Counted from the stretch's first letter, positions 1-7,913 are shown. The stretch is 64,000 nucleotides of DNA from Oscillospiraceae bacterium (GCA_017458065.1 JAFTGD010000043.1:1-64000); one strand, 5' to 3'. Notes: generated by a model not told the origin, from the sequence alone. Numbers and translations: made by a program.

Positions 1-1
1 T

Positions 2-499
2 CTCGCGGACAATGCCGTCGTCATGCTGGTCAACCGCGACGGGCTCTCGGTCCAGGGCGTCGTGAACGCCACCGCCGGCAACATCGGCGGCTGCTCCATC
101 GCAAACGGCGTCCTGAAGATCGCCAACGCTAACATCGAGAGCCTCAACGCCGGCAAGATCACCGCCGGCACCCTCAGCGTCGACCGCATCGCCTCCAAAT
201 CCCTCGAGGGCAGCAAGATCGCGGACTATACACTCTCCTCCACCAAAATCGACGACGGCGCCGCTGTGAACCGCGTCATCGGCGCCTCCGCGGTCTCCTA
301 TGCCAAGACCAGTTTCCAGTCCACGCTGGATCAGGTGGGCACCAACAAGGCCAACATCGACGCAATAAATGGATATTTCACCGGATCAGCTAACTTCAAC
401 GCGCTTTCCGCTCTGTCATTTGCACTAAACTATCACTATCTTGCATTGGAACAAATCACAATAGGCGGCGTCAACCGCAAGGTTGTTACATGGACATAA
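2..499 (+). CDS. Phage tail / minor structural protein, C-terminal part (5' end outside window)
   Basis: The reading frame is open from base 2, so this is the last ~165 residues of a larger protein. It is rich in short repeats of the type AGxIxAGTLSVDRIA and SKLEGSKIADYTLSSTKI, a beta-helix-like pattern typical of the C-terminal parts of Siphoviridae tail endopeptidase or minor structural proteins. It lies directly upstream of two more tail genes and the receptor-binding gene, as expected for a tail module. The exact family cannot be decided from the fragment. Confidence 0.75.
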   Translation, partial: LADNAVVMLVNRDGLSVQGVVNATAGNIGGCSIANGVLKIANANIESLNAGKITAGTLSVDRIASKSLEGSKIADYTLSSTKIDDGAAVNRVIGASAVSYAKTSFQSTLDQVGTNKANIDAINGYFTGSANFNALSALSFALNYHYLALEQITIGGVNRKVVTWT

Positions 500-520
500 G
501 TTAAGGAGGAAAAGGGAAAT

Positions 521-781
521 ATGCAGAAACTAATCACAGCACTTGGAACAGAAATTGAAATTCTCTGGGCCGGAGTCAGCACCATTGATGGCACTTTCCG
601 CTTTATGGTCGCTGACAGTGATTTTGACACTGTTTACAGCATCTTTTCAAATCAAGAGCATACGAAGATGCTAACACATGTCTTTGATGAATCCGGCAAG
701 ATCTACGAAGGGTTTACAACTCTCTTCAGGATCGAAAAAATGCCGATGGGTGGAATCGTTGTTGGTATGAAAGGAGCCTAA
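521..781 (+). CDS. Small phage tail-module protein, unknown function
   Basis: An 86-residue protein with a good ribosome binding site (AAGGAGG before the ATG). It lies 21 bp after the upstream tail gene and 6 bp before the receptor-binding gene, so it is co-transcribed with them. The sequence is a soluble mixed alpha/beta protein without a signal peptide or membrane segment. I do not recognise a family. The position suggests a tail or baseplate accessory protein, which is inference from context only. Confidence 0.7.
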   Translation: MQKLITALGTEIEILWAGVSTIDGTFRFMVADSDFDTVYSIFSNQEHTKMLTHVFDESGKIYEGFTTLFRIEKMPMGGIVVGMKGA

Positions 782-787
782 CGAAAG

Positions 788-3271
788 ATGGTAACGAACA
801 TTACACATGTAAGCTTTGGGGATCAGCGATTCAAGAAAACGAAGAAGCTTTGGCAATGGAACCGGGGCCAGGTTCTCGTTTTTGATGACATCGACCTGCC
901 TGACAGCTACACAGCCCGGATCTGCAACACGGGCGAGCCGAACACCAAAACACAGATCGGCACTGCAGCCGACGGGCTGAAAATCCCGAACGTCTACCTT
1001 GAGGATGGCCGGGACATTGATATTTACATCTACCTTCATGCGACAGAGGATGACGGCGAGACGGAATATCATATCCATATCCCGGTTATCCAGCAGCCGC
1101 CTCCCCTGAACATCACGCCGGATGAGACGGAACAGGGAATCATTGATCAGGCAATCGCAGCGCTGAATGCAGGGGCTGAAAAGGCTGAAGGTGATGCGCT
1201 TGACGCGGAGGCATGGGCCAAGGGCACCCGGGCCGGGGAGCCGGTTGATGAAGAGGATGAAACCTATCACAACAACGCGGCGTATTTCGCCGGACTGACC
1301 GGCGCGGATAAGCAAGCAGCAGAGGGCGCTGTCGCCGCCGCTGTGGCTGCTCAGGGCGCAGCAGAAACCGCCCGGGATGAAAGCGTCACCGCAAAAAACG
1401 ATGCTGTACAGGCCAAGAATGAGGCGGTGGCGGCAAAGGATGAGGCGCAGCAGCTTGTAAACGGTGCTGTCACAACTGTCAATCAGGCCCGTGACGCAGC
1501 GGTAGAAGCCGTGAACACGGCGGGTACCACGCAGACAGCAAACGCGAAGGCAGAGGCCGACAGGGCCGCACAGAAGGCCACAGATGCGGCGGCATCAGCG
1601 GCAGCGGCCGTTGATGCCAAGAATGCCGCGGAAACCGCTCAGGGGCTTGCTGAGGGCGCACAGCGGGCCGCTGAGAACGCCGCCGGTAATGCCGAAACGG
1701 CGAAAGGAGGCGCAGAAGATGCTGCAAACGAGGCGCAGGCCGCGTCTGCAGCGGTCCAGAACATGAGCGTTTCCGCTTCCACTCTTGCCGCCGGATCACC
1801 CGCAACGGTCCAGAAGACCGTGGACCAACAGACCGGGGCTGTCAATCTTGCATTCGGAATTCCACAGGGACTTCCGGGCGAGGGCGTCAACACCTATCAT
1901 TACGGGGCCCGGTGGAACAAGACAACGCATAGCATGGAAAGAACCGGCAGCGCCGCTCAGATCACGAAGACGCTGACCAATTTTGCACACCGTGGCAGCA
2001 TCAATGCGAACTACAATAACCCGTTTGACAGCATCTACCCGTGGAGCGGCTGCAAGCTCTGCAATATCGACATTGACGCGTACCGTGCACTTGCCGCAGG
2101 TCAGAGCGTGCGGGATTGCATCATTGCATGGGAAGGCGATCCTGATTTCAGCTACACCCATGAAAACGGTGTGTGGAAGTACCGGCCGGAGTTCTACGGC
2201 ACCAGCTATGACGGCGGTGACGGGTACCGGTATTTCGATATCACCGACAAGCCCCTTGCCGGTTACGTCCACTATCCAGAGGACGTTATAGGCCGCTGGC
2301 GCGGCATTCAGGAAACGCGGCAGATTGACGGTGCCGACAAGATCATTCTGCTTCCGAAGCCCGGGATGCCATGCAAACGTGTTGCCATGAGCACAATCCA
2401 CACCTATGCGAAAAACTGGGGCGCGACTCTGGACAACATCTTCTGTCTCGACGGGTCAATCCTCATGTTTATTATTGAGTATGCTGATTTCAACTGTCAG
2501 TCTGCGCTTGGAAACGGCGTCTCCGCGCTTTACAAAGAGGGTGAGGACCATTTCACAGCCGACGCCACGGACAGCACACAGGTACGCGTTACGGCGTCAG
2601 CAGCGGCCCTTGTGATTCCGGGTGCCATCTTCGATATCGGTACCGCAAAAGCCGGGGTACAGGTTGGCAGCTATTATGTTGTGAGCGTGGAAACCGACGG
2701 TACCGACAAGGTTGTGACCCTCGACAGAGCTGTTACCGTGACCACAGCGCATTTCTGGTCTATCCACGGGCGCGTGAACATTGCCGATGAAGAAATCGGC
2801 TCTATGAGCGGGTATATCGGTACCAATGGGCAATCTGACTGCTACTATCGCGGTGAAGTCTTCTGGGGCAATATCTGGCTGTATGTGCTCGGGGCGTATC
2901 ATCAGGCCAACACTAACCATGTATGGCTTGCCAAGAGTGCGGCAGCAGCCGACAATTACGATGCCATCAATACCGGAGCCCATATTGACACGGGGGTTGA
3001 ATTATCCGCGACAAACGGGTATATTAAGGAATTAGGATTTCTGAATAATTCCGGTGTCCTGTCAGTGCCGATATTCTGCACCGTTGTTGGTGGCACGTCC
3101 GATAACCCGGTAGGTGATTACTTCTACATTTCCGTCGCGAGCAACACCGTTCTCCTGTTCGGTGGTGGCGCTTCCTACGGCACGCACGCCGGGTTCTATG
3201 CGCCCTGGAACCACACGGCGGGTCGCTCCTTCTGGAACCTCGGGGGTCGGCCTCATCTCAAATCCCCCTGA
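788..3271 (+). CDS. DGR target: phage receptor-binding / tail fibre protein with C-type-lectin-like variable C-terminus
   Basis: 827 residues. An N-terminal ~110-residue beta-rich domain resembles baseplate upper/tail attachment domains. Residues ~130-335 are a long Ala/Glu/Lys-rich coiled coil, followed by a short collagen-like stretch (FGIPQGLPGEG). The rest is a globular region ending in the C-type-lectin signature of DGR targets (GFYAxWNxTAG...WNxGGRP). The last ~36 residues (788-823) are encoded by the variable repeat. Compared with the template repeat, residues 794, 796, 797, 800, 806, 809, 813, 815 and 818 are changed. The likely role is host-receptor recognition at the phage tail tip, with its binding surface diversified by the adjacent reverse transcriptase. 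The stop codon (3269-3271) sits in the loop of a GC hairpin. Confidence 0.93.
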   Translation: MVTNITHVSFGDQRFKKTKKLWQWNRGQVLVFDDIDLPDSYTARICNTGEPNTKTQIGTAADGLKIPNVYLEDGRDIDIYIYLHATEDDGETEYHIHIPVIQQPPPLNITPDETEQGIIDQAIAALNAGAEKAEGDALDAEAWAKGTRAGEPVDEEDETYHNNAAYFAGLTGADKQAAEGAVAAAVAAQGAAETARDESVTAKNDAVQAKNEAVAAKDEAQQLVNGAVTTVNQARDAAVEAVNTAGTTQTANAKAEADRAAQKATDAAASAAAAVDAKNAAETAQGLAEGAQRAAENAAGNAETAKGGAEDAANEAQAASAAVQNMSVSASTLAAGSPATVQKTVDQQTGAVNLAFGIPQGLPGEGVNTYHYGARWNKTTHSMERTGSAAQITKTLTNFAHRGSINANYNNPFDSIYPWSGCKLCNIDIDAYRALAAGQSVRDCIIAWEGDPDFSYTHENGVWKYRPEFYGTSYDGGDGYRYFDITDKPLAGYVHYPEDVIGRWRGIQETRQIDGADKIILLPKPGMPCKRVAMSTIHTYAKNWGATLDNIFCLDGSILMFIIEYADFNCQSALGNGVSALYKEGEDHFTADATDSTQVRVTASAAALVIPGAIFDIGTAKAGVQVGSYYVVSVETDGTDKVVTLDRAVTVTTAHFWSIHGRVNIADEEIGSMSGYIGTNGQSDCYYRGEVFWGNIWLYVLGAYHQANTNHVWLAKSAAAADNYDAINTGAHIDTGVELSATNGYIKELGFLNNSGVLSVPIFCTVVGGTSDNPVGDYFYISVASNTVLLFGGGASYGTHAGFYAPWNHTAGRSFWNLGGRPHLKSP
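3147..3253 (+). repeat. DGR variable repeat (VR)
   Basis: 107 bp at the 3' end of the receptor-binding gene, aligned without gaps to the template repeat at 3404-3510 (offset 257). There are 16 differences and every one falls on an adenine of the template (A to C 8, A to T 5, A to G 3). None of the 81 non-adenine template positions differs. Beyond 3253 the first non-adenine mismatches appear, marking the end of the repeat. The invariant 3' part (GGGGGTCGGCC) is the likely initiation-of-mutagenic-homing segment. Confidence 0.97.
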
Positions 3272-3301
3272 GGGGGTTGCAAGGGGGATCGCAATCCCCC
3301 T
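3264..3301 (+). repeat. Tandem GC hairpins immediately downstream of VR
   Basis: Two stem-loops follow the VR. The first is CCCCC (3264-3268), loop TGA, GGGGG (3272-3276), the loop being the stop codon of the target gene. The second is an 8-bp perfect stem 3282-3289 / 3294-3301 with a CGCA loop. Known DGRs often carry a hairpin or cruciform just 3' of the initiation-of-homing site that promotes retrohoming; this is the same position. Neither is followed by a T-run, so they are not simple terminators. Confidence 0.8.
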
Positions 3302-3403
3302 GCTCGACACGACAGCGGCAATGCAACCGTTTTGTAACTAAATCAGAAATCACCGCAAAATCTTATAGGCTTGCAGGTGCACGGCCTCCGGGTCCCGGTT
3401 TTT

Positions 3404-3510
3404 CCGTTCTCCTGTTCGGTGGTAACGCTAACAACGGAACGAACGCCGGGTTCTATGCGAACTGGAACAACACGGCGGGTAACTCCAACTGGAACATCGG
3501 GGGTCGGCCA
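3404..3510 (+). repeat. DGR template repeat (TR)
   Basis: Non-coding donor repeat lying between the target gene and the reverse transcriptase. It holds 10 AAC codons in the frame matching VR, the typical adenine-loaded design that lets mutagenic reverse transcription vary Asn positions. 16 of its 26 adenines have been substituted in the present VR. It lies 156 bp upstream of the RT start; the flanks (3302-3403, 3511-3666) contain no convincing gene and are probably part of the template RNA. Confidence 0.96.
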
Positions 3511-3666
3511 CCTCTCTTGGTACTCGACATCATGAAGCACCAGCGCCTGCAAGCCCTACCACTTGGTAAAAATAATTGCCGCCTGTATGCGTGAGTATAT
3601 GGGTCAGGGACACGGCGGAGTAGGTTCAATCTCGAAACCCCGTGAAGGCAAGAGAGGACACGAGAA

Positions 3667-4728
3667 ATGCCAAAACGGTATGGCAACCTGTGGGAGCGGT
3701 TTGTTGCTGAAGATAATTGCATACTTGCCGAAAAGACCATGGCAAAGAACAAGAGTGATAACCGCATGGCCCGGTACATCGGGGAACATGCTGATTATTA
3801 CGGGAAAGCCATGCACGAAAAGCTTGTAAGCGGCGAATATACCTTCAGCATTCCGCGCGAAACAGATATCAATGACTCATACAAGGGCAAGACCCGACAC
3901 CTGCAGATACCATGCCTTGAAGATCAGGCGGTCATGCAGGCTTGGCTGAATATCGCGACTCCCTATATTGAGCGCGTCAATTATTTCTATAATTGCGGAT
4001 CAATCCCTAAAGCAGGACAGACAAGAGCGGTGAACGGTTTAAAACGGATGCTTGGCCGCGCAAAGCCGCCGAAGTGGGCGGCGGTCACCGATATACGGAA
4101 ATTCTATGAAACCTGCCCGCACAAAGTAGTGATTGCGGGCCTGAGACGGCTTTTCAAAGACGAAAAGTTCATTGATGTTGCGGCGCGTATGATGGACAGC
4201 ATGAGCAATACGGGCGTTGGCCTTGCCATTGGGTACCCGGTATCACATTGGTTTGCCAACGTTGCGCTTATGTATCTGGATTTACAGCTCCGGCGTGAAT
4301 TCCCGGATGTGCTCCATTTTCGCTATATGGATGACACCGTTTTTGTAAGTCGGAACAAGCGGCACCTGCGGAAAGCACTGAAATACTATATTGAAAAGGT
4401 GCGCCGGCGGGGAATGACTGTGAAAAGGAATTGGCAAGTATTCCCGATCAAGAAACGCGGAATCACATTCCTCAGCTATCGCTTTTTCCCTGGCTACACC
4501 CTTCTCACAAAACCACTCATGTACAGAATCGCCCGGAAGATGAAACGGGCGGCGGCAAACATGACGGTGCACGCGGCGCAGGGCGTGATGTCGTATATCG
4601 GTATCTTGAAACACTGTGACAGCCATAATTTTATGGTGTCACGGGTTTATCCATATATCATCCCTAAAAAATGCAGGAAGGTGATTTCGATTGCGGCGAA
4701 GAAAAACTTATTATGCTCAGCGGCCTGA
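3667..4728 (+). CDS. DGR reverse transcriptase
   Basis: 353 residues. Palm motif A is VTDIRKFYE (Asp142). Motif C is FRYMDDTVFV, with catalytic Asp222/Asp223. The segment before it, IGYPVSHWFANVALMYLD (188-205), is the place where DGR enzymes carry the [IVL]GxxxSQ signature instead of retroviral QGxxxSP; here the Gln is His. Together with the adjacent TR/VR pair this defines a DGR polymerase that makes adenine-mutagenised cDNA from the TR transcript. No avd or HRDC accessory gene lies between target and RT. The gene overlaps the next one by 38 bp. Confidence 0.95.
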   Translation: MPKRYGNLWERFVAEDNCILAEKTMAKNKSDNRMARYIGEHADYYGKAMHEKLVSGEYTFSIPRETDINDSYKGKTRHLQIPCLEDQAVMQAWLNIATPYIERVNYFYNCGSIPKAGQTRAVNGLKRMLGRAKPPKWAAVTDIRKFYETCPHKVVIAGLRRLFKDEKFIDVAARMMDSMSNTGVGLAIGYPVSHWFANVALMYLDLQLRREFPDVLHFRYMDDTVFVSRNKRHLRKALKYYIEKVRRRGMTVKRNWQVFPIKKRGITFLSYRFFPGYTLLTKPLMYRIARKMKRAAANMTVHAAQGVMSYIGILKHCDSHNFMVSRVYPYIIPKKCRKVISIAAKKNLLCSAA

Positions 4729-5011
4729 ACAGGTAGAGGCCGTGGTCCTTCCGTTTGGCTCAATCGCTTATTTGCGAGAGAACATAACGGAAGAAACAAC
4801 TGAAGACGGGGTACAGTACAGCGCGGATGAGTACACAGTAACATCCGGGCTGTCTTTTATTGCCCTGCGGCGCAAAGTTGAGGCCGATTTTGCGCACTGG
4901 CTCAGCATTGCAAAGGAACAGGAAGAGGAAGAGACGGAGGCAGACATTGATCTGCTGGAAATTGCGGCAGACCACGAAGAGCGGCTCTGCCTGCTGGAAT
5001 TGGGGGTGTAA
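4691..5011 (+). CDS. Small phage protein downstream of the DGR reverse transcriptase
   Basis: 106 residues, start overlapping the last 38 bp of the RT gene. The N-terminal part is beta-rich (VEAVVLPFGSIAYLREN...VQYSADEYTV); the C-terminal half is strongly acidic and helical (KEQEEEETEADIDLLEIAADHEERL). This resembles the small proteins that precede XkdX-type genes in Firmicute tail modules more than the basic four-helix Avd protein of classical DGRs. It could still be an unrecognised RT partner, given the translational overlap. Function unknown. Confidence 0.7.
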   Translation: MRRRKTYYAQRPEQVEAVVLPFGSIAYLRENITEETTEDGVQYSADEYTVTSGLSFIALRRKVEADFAHWLSIAKEQEEEETEADIDLLEIAADHEERLCLLELGV

Positions 5012-5014
5012 ATC

Positions 5015-5176
5015 ATGTCTACCACTTACAATCTTTGTGCGGCTTTGATCAAGAAGTACAAAAAGGCAAAGGCAACCGCGAAGCTGGAAGAGCTGAAAGG
5101 TAAAATGGACGTGTACCTTGCGGCTGACCGGCTCACGAGCGAGGAATACACGGCCTTGATGGAGATGATCGGATAA
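5015..5176 (+). CDS. Small XkdX-like phage protein (53 aa)
   Basis: ATG three bases after the previous stop, ending in a TAATG overlap with the next gene. The Lys-rich helical N-terminal part is followed by AADRLTSEEYTALMEMIG; the segment LTSEEYxxLM is reminiscent of XkdX-family proteins found just upstream of holin/lysis genes. Tight packing on both sides supports it being a real gene despite its size. Confidence 0.7.
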   Translation: MSTTYNLCAALIKKYKKAKATAKLEELKGKMDVYLAADRLTSEEYTALMEMIG

Positions 5177-5340
5177 TGAAAACAACGGTCACTCTTGAGA
5201 CAAAGGACGTGCGGGAGATCATTGCCCGGTTTCTTGGCGTCAAGGTCGAAGACGTTATCCCGAATCGGTACAGTTTCGGCGTTGCCAACATGCCGGCGCA
5301 GGATATCGCGGCGAAAATCTATGGGAAGGTGCAATCATGA
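5176..5340 (+). CDS. Small phage protein (54 aa), unknown function
   Basis: Translationally coupled to both neighbours (TAATG at the start, ATGA at the end). The sequence is a mixed alpha/beta soluble peptide without recognisable motifs. It is accepted as real because of the uninterrupted chain of overlapping starts and stops from 4691 to 5474. No function is proposed. Confidence 0.6.
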   Translation: MKTTVTLETKDVREIIARFLGVKVEDVIPNRYSFGVANMPAQDIAAKIYGKVQS

Positions 5341-5474
5341 GAGAATGGATTATCACCGGTGTTCTGATCGTCGCGGCATTCATTACCATTGCCGTCTATG
5401 CCTGCATCATTGCCGCGTCGAAAGCAGACCGGCGAGAGGAAGAGGAAAGAGAGTGTTATCATGAACGGCACTGA
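5337..5474 (+). CDS. Small single-pass membrane protein of the phage lysis module (45 aa)
   Basis: Overlaps the previous gene by 4 bp and the endolysin by 14 bp. It consists of one hydrophobic helix (roughly residues 4-27) followed by a charged tail rich in Arg and Glu. The layout suits a small holin-like or spanin-like accessory membrane protein, but no family is recognised. Confidence 0.6.
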   Translation: MREWIITGVLIVAAFITIAVYACIIAASKADRREEEERECYHERH

Positions 5475-6300
5475 AAACAAGGCTCTGTATATCGCGGAAC
5501 AATGCCGCAAGGCGGGCATAACCCTTGCCGGTGCTGCCGGTATTTTGGCAAACATCGAAGCCGAAAGCGCATTCAAGAGTACGAATCTGCAAGATGTTTA
5601 TGAGGTATCGCTTGGCATGAATGATGCTCAGTACACGGCGGCGGTCGATTCCGGGGCCTATACCCGTTTCGTCGGAGATGATGCCGGGTACGGGATCTGT
5701 CAGTGGACAGCGTCAGACCGTAAAGATGGAATGATGAAATTCCACCGTGCAAGGGGCGCGAGTATCGGCGATTTCCGCACGCAGGTTGACTGGATGCTGA
5801 CAGAGATCAAGCAGTATGCTTACGCATGGCGCACCTGCACGACAAGCGATAACCCGTATGAATGCGGCTATGCTGTCTGCCGGTACTATGAGATCCCGGC
5901 CAACACAGAGCAGCAAGCAAAGGGCCGGGGCGGCAATTCTCAAAAGTGGTATGATTTTCTCGCAGCCGCCATGAAAAGCGGCACGGAAAGCACGATCACA
6001 GAGGAACCGGCCCCGCAGGCAAACACTGAAAGCCTTGTCACAGACGGTGATGGGGTCCCCCAAAACTGGCCTCCGAGGACCATTGACGCGCACTGCAGCG
6101 GGTGGCCGGAGGTCAAACTATTGCAGGCTGTTTTGTCCTGTCGCGGCTATAACGCGCTGATTGACGGGCTGTGGACCGATGAGCTCACAAAAAAAGTCAA
6201 GGCTTTTCAGACGGCTCAAAGGCTGCAGCCGGTTGACGGCGTTGTCGGCCCGGGAACATGGGCCGCGCTTGGCCTCAGTGAAACAATCTTTAAAAAGTGA
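5461..6300 (+). CDS. Phage endolysin: lysozyme-like domain plus peptidoglycan-binding domain
   Basis: 279 residues from the ATG at 5461, which has a GAGGAAAGAG ribosome binding site. Residues ~5-180 resemble the phage tail lysozyme family (AAGILANIEAESAFKSTN...GYGICQWT...RKDGMMKF), a glycan-cleaving fold with Glu in IEAESAF as candidate catalytic residue. A Pro/Ala-rich linker leads to a C-terminal PG_binding_1 domain (~205-272; LLQAVLSCRGY...IDGLWTDELTKKVKAFQ...VDGVVGPGTWAAL). It degrades host peptidoglycan at lysis, released by the adjacent holin. It could alternatively be a tail-associated lysin, but the lysis-cassette position favours endolysin. Confidence 0.9.
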   Translation: MNGTENKALYIAEQCRKAGITLAGAAGILANIEAESAFKSTNLQDVYEVSLGMNDAQYTAAVDSGAYTRFVGDDAGYGICQWTASDRKDGMMKFHRARGASIGDFRTQVDWMLTEIKQYAYAWRTCTTSDNPYECGYAVCRYYEIPANTEQQAKGRGGNSQKWYDFLAAAMKSGTESTITEEPAPQANTESLVTDGDGVPQNWPPRTIDAHCSGWPEVKLLQAVLSCRGYNALIDGLWTDELTKKVKAFQTAQRLQPVDGVVGPGTWAALGLSETIFKK

Positions 6301-6317
6301 TTATGGAGGAAATGACA

Positions 6318-6854
6318 ATGAATGCACCGGAAAGAGCAACGGAAATCAAGGCGGCAATTGCCGCGACTATCGCGTTTATGACGGCCCTTTGGGGCTGGGT
6401 CGGATGGGCCATAATCATCTGGCTTGGCTGCGTGGTTTTGGACTATCTGGCGGGGACAGCCGCCGCGCAGAAAGCGGGCGAGTGGTCAAGCTCTATTGCC
6501 CGCGCCGGCCTGTGGCACAAGCTGGGGGAGATTTTCGCCGCGCTTGTGGCGGCACTCTGTGATGTAGCCTTGACGGTGATCCTCAAGGGCACCGGTATTG
6601 AGATCGGCCTTGACGTTGGCCCTCTCATCACACCGGTTGTGCTGATGTGGTACATCATCACAGAGCTTGGCAGTATCGTTGAAAACGCTGGTAAACTTGG
6701 CGCACCTGTCCCGGCATGGCTCAAGCGGCTGCTGAAACAGTATAAAAATTCCATTGATCAGCAGCATGGCGGCGGGGATGAACCGGAAACCGTCACCGGG
6801 GAGCCGGTCGAACAGGAGGTAGGAAAACATGAGAAAGTATCTGTAAAAGAATAG
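6318..6854 (+). CDS. Phage holin (toxin secretion / phage lysis holin type)
   Basis: 178 residues from ATG 6318; a GGAGGA at 6305-6310 sits 7 bp upstream and favours this start over upstream in-frame GTG 6297 and ATG 6303 or 6312. Hydrophobic segments around residues 10-45 and 70-125 are followed by a charged tail rich in Glu, Lys and Pro. The segment VVLDYLAGTAAAQKAGEWSSSIARAGLWHKLGEI is typical of the phage_holin_4 family. It forms membrane lesions letting the endolysin reach the wall. It is the last gene of the lysis cassette, followed by a strong terminator. Confidence 0.88.
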   Translation: MNAPERATEIKAAIAATIAFMTALWGWVGWAIIIWLGCVVLDYLAGTAAAQKAGEWSSSIARAGLWHKLGEIFAALVAALCDVALTVILKGTGIEIGLDVGPLITPVVLMWYIITELGSIVENAGKLGAPVPAWLKRLLKQYKNSIDQQHGGGDEPETVTGEPVEQEVGKHEKVSVKE

Positions 6855-6929
6855 TTTGATTATTGCCGCTTCGCCGCTCCGAACGCTTGCGCACCGCGCG
6901 GGCTTTTAAGGTAGGACCGGTCAAGCGTT

Positions 6930-6975
6930 GAGCCCCTTATCATTTTCGTGGTGTCACGAAAATGATAAGGGGCTC
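6930..6975 (+). terminator. Strong intrinsic terminator at end of the phage late operon
   Basis: A perfect 21-bp inverted repeat (6930-6950 / 6955-6975) with a GTGT loop, followed by TTTTT. It ends the tail/lysis operon on the plus strand and lies 3 bp from the end of the convergent minus-strand gene. Confidence 0.95.
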
Positions 6976-6978
6976 TTT

Positions 6979-7167
6979 TTATTCATCCCAATTCAAGCGC
7001 ATGTATGCACGGACCGCCTCAAGGATATATTGCTGCAAACTCATCCCGGCCGCCGCCGCCGCCTCTCTGATTGCCGTCTCCTCTTCTTTGGTCGGCCTCA
7101 AAGAAATTCTTCCTTGTTTTGCGTTCCATTTATCACGCGCGCGCGCCTGTGATTCCGTCGTGGGCAT
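6979..7167 (-). CDS. Ribbon-helix-helix (CopG/Arc-like) DNA-binding protein
   Basis: 62 residues, convergent to the lysis operon. The sequence pattern GRISLRPTKEEETAIREAAAAAGMSLQQYILEAVRAYMRL is a clear RHH fold: a short beta strand (RISLRPT), helix, GMS turn, second helix. Such proteins are repressors or antitoxins; no toxin gene is adjacent. Its isolated, opposite orientation at the phage end suggests a lysogeny-expressed moron gene. The start is ATG 7167, preceded on the minus strand by a GAGGTGG ribosome binding site. Confidence 0.82.
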   Translation of the reverse strand: MPTTESQARARDKWNAKQGRISLRPTKEEETAIREAAAAAGMSLQQYILEAVRAYMRLNWDE

Positions 7168-7278
7168 CGTTTACCACCTCCGAACCTATAATAACACATC
7201 TTTTGCGATACGACAACGTATAAAATTAACAAATACGCCGCCGTATAATATAACCATCAAATGAAGGGGGACAAAACA

Positions 7279-7599
7279 ATGTTTTATGTGAGCTATATCA
7301 CGGAATATCCGATCTATGAGCCTGCGGAAGGTGGCTATTACTATGCGGGGGAAACGGTGCAACAGTGCAGAGCTTTTCATGACTGGAAGAAAGCAAATCG
7401 GCTCTATCAGTCCATGAAAAAGGCGTTCATGGAAGAATACCACTTTGAAGACGGTCATGTTGTGCCGGTCGATTGCGGCGGCTGCGGAAAGTATGTAAAC
7501 CCGGTTACGCTTTTCTATAGTCGGTATATCGGGGAGGGCGCACGGGTCCAGATTACACGTACAGAGCCGCGGGACATCGGGCAACAGATATATTGCTGA
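7279..7599 (+). CDS. Hypothetical prophage protein (106 aa)
   Basis: Start chosen at ATG 7279 because AAGGGGG at 7264-7270 has proper spacing; an upstream in-frame ATG at 7261 has no ribosome site. The protein is soluble and aromatic-rich (FYVSYITEYPIYEP) with a Cys pair in DCGGCGKYV. No family is recognised. It forms a two-gene unit with the next gene. Confidence 0.65.
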   Translation: MFYVSYITEYPIYEPAEGGYYYAGETVQQCRAFHDWKKANRLYQSMKKAFMEEYHFEDGHVVPVDCGGCGKYVNPVTLFYSRYIGEGARVQITRTEPRDIGQQIYC

Positions 7600-7621
7600 A
7601 TCAAAAAGGGGAGGTATCACA

Positions 7622-7903
7622 ATGCAGACAATTGAGCGTATCAAGATGATCAAGGCAATGGAATTCATCTGCCGCAACATCAACGACGAAGAGGTTTTTT
7701 ATACTTGGCTTACAGACGGAGTTGCCGACGGTGACATAGAACATGGCGATCTGTCCATCACGGATGATGATATTGAAAATCTTGAATACTGGTATGAGGA
7801 ACCTGCTTTCGCGGACCTCATGGACACATTTCTTCATTGCATGGCAAAGGCCCGGAAATCCGGCGGGCTGTATTGCGACGGAGTTGTAAGCAAAGCAGGA
7901 TAA
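7622..7903 (+). CDS. Hypothetical acidic prophage protein (93 aa)
   Basis: Starts 22 bp after the previous gene with AAGGGGAGG upstream of ATG 7622. It is strongly acidic (DGDIEHGDLSITDDDIENLEYWYEEP), which recalls DNA-mimic or anti-restriction small phage proteins, but this is only a composition argument. It ends just before a terminator and is the last phage-like gene before the tRNA. Confidence 0.62.
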   Translation: MQTIERIKMIKAMEFICRNINDEEVFYTWLTDGVADGDIEHGDLSITDDDIENLEYWYEEPAFADLMDTFLHCMAKARKSGGLYCDGVVSKAG

Positions 7904-7913
7904 CGGACAAAGA

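Noticed and set aside
3277..3594. A 105-codon frame covering the DGR template repeat
   Set aside because: Its sequence is simply the template repeat read in the target-gene frame plus flanks; it lacks a ribosome binding site and TR is non-coding in known DGRs.
4691..5011. Calling the gene after the RT an avd accessory protein
   Set aside because: It is acidic with a beta-rich N-terminal half, unlike the basic four-helix Avd; left as unknown with the possibility noted.
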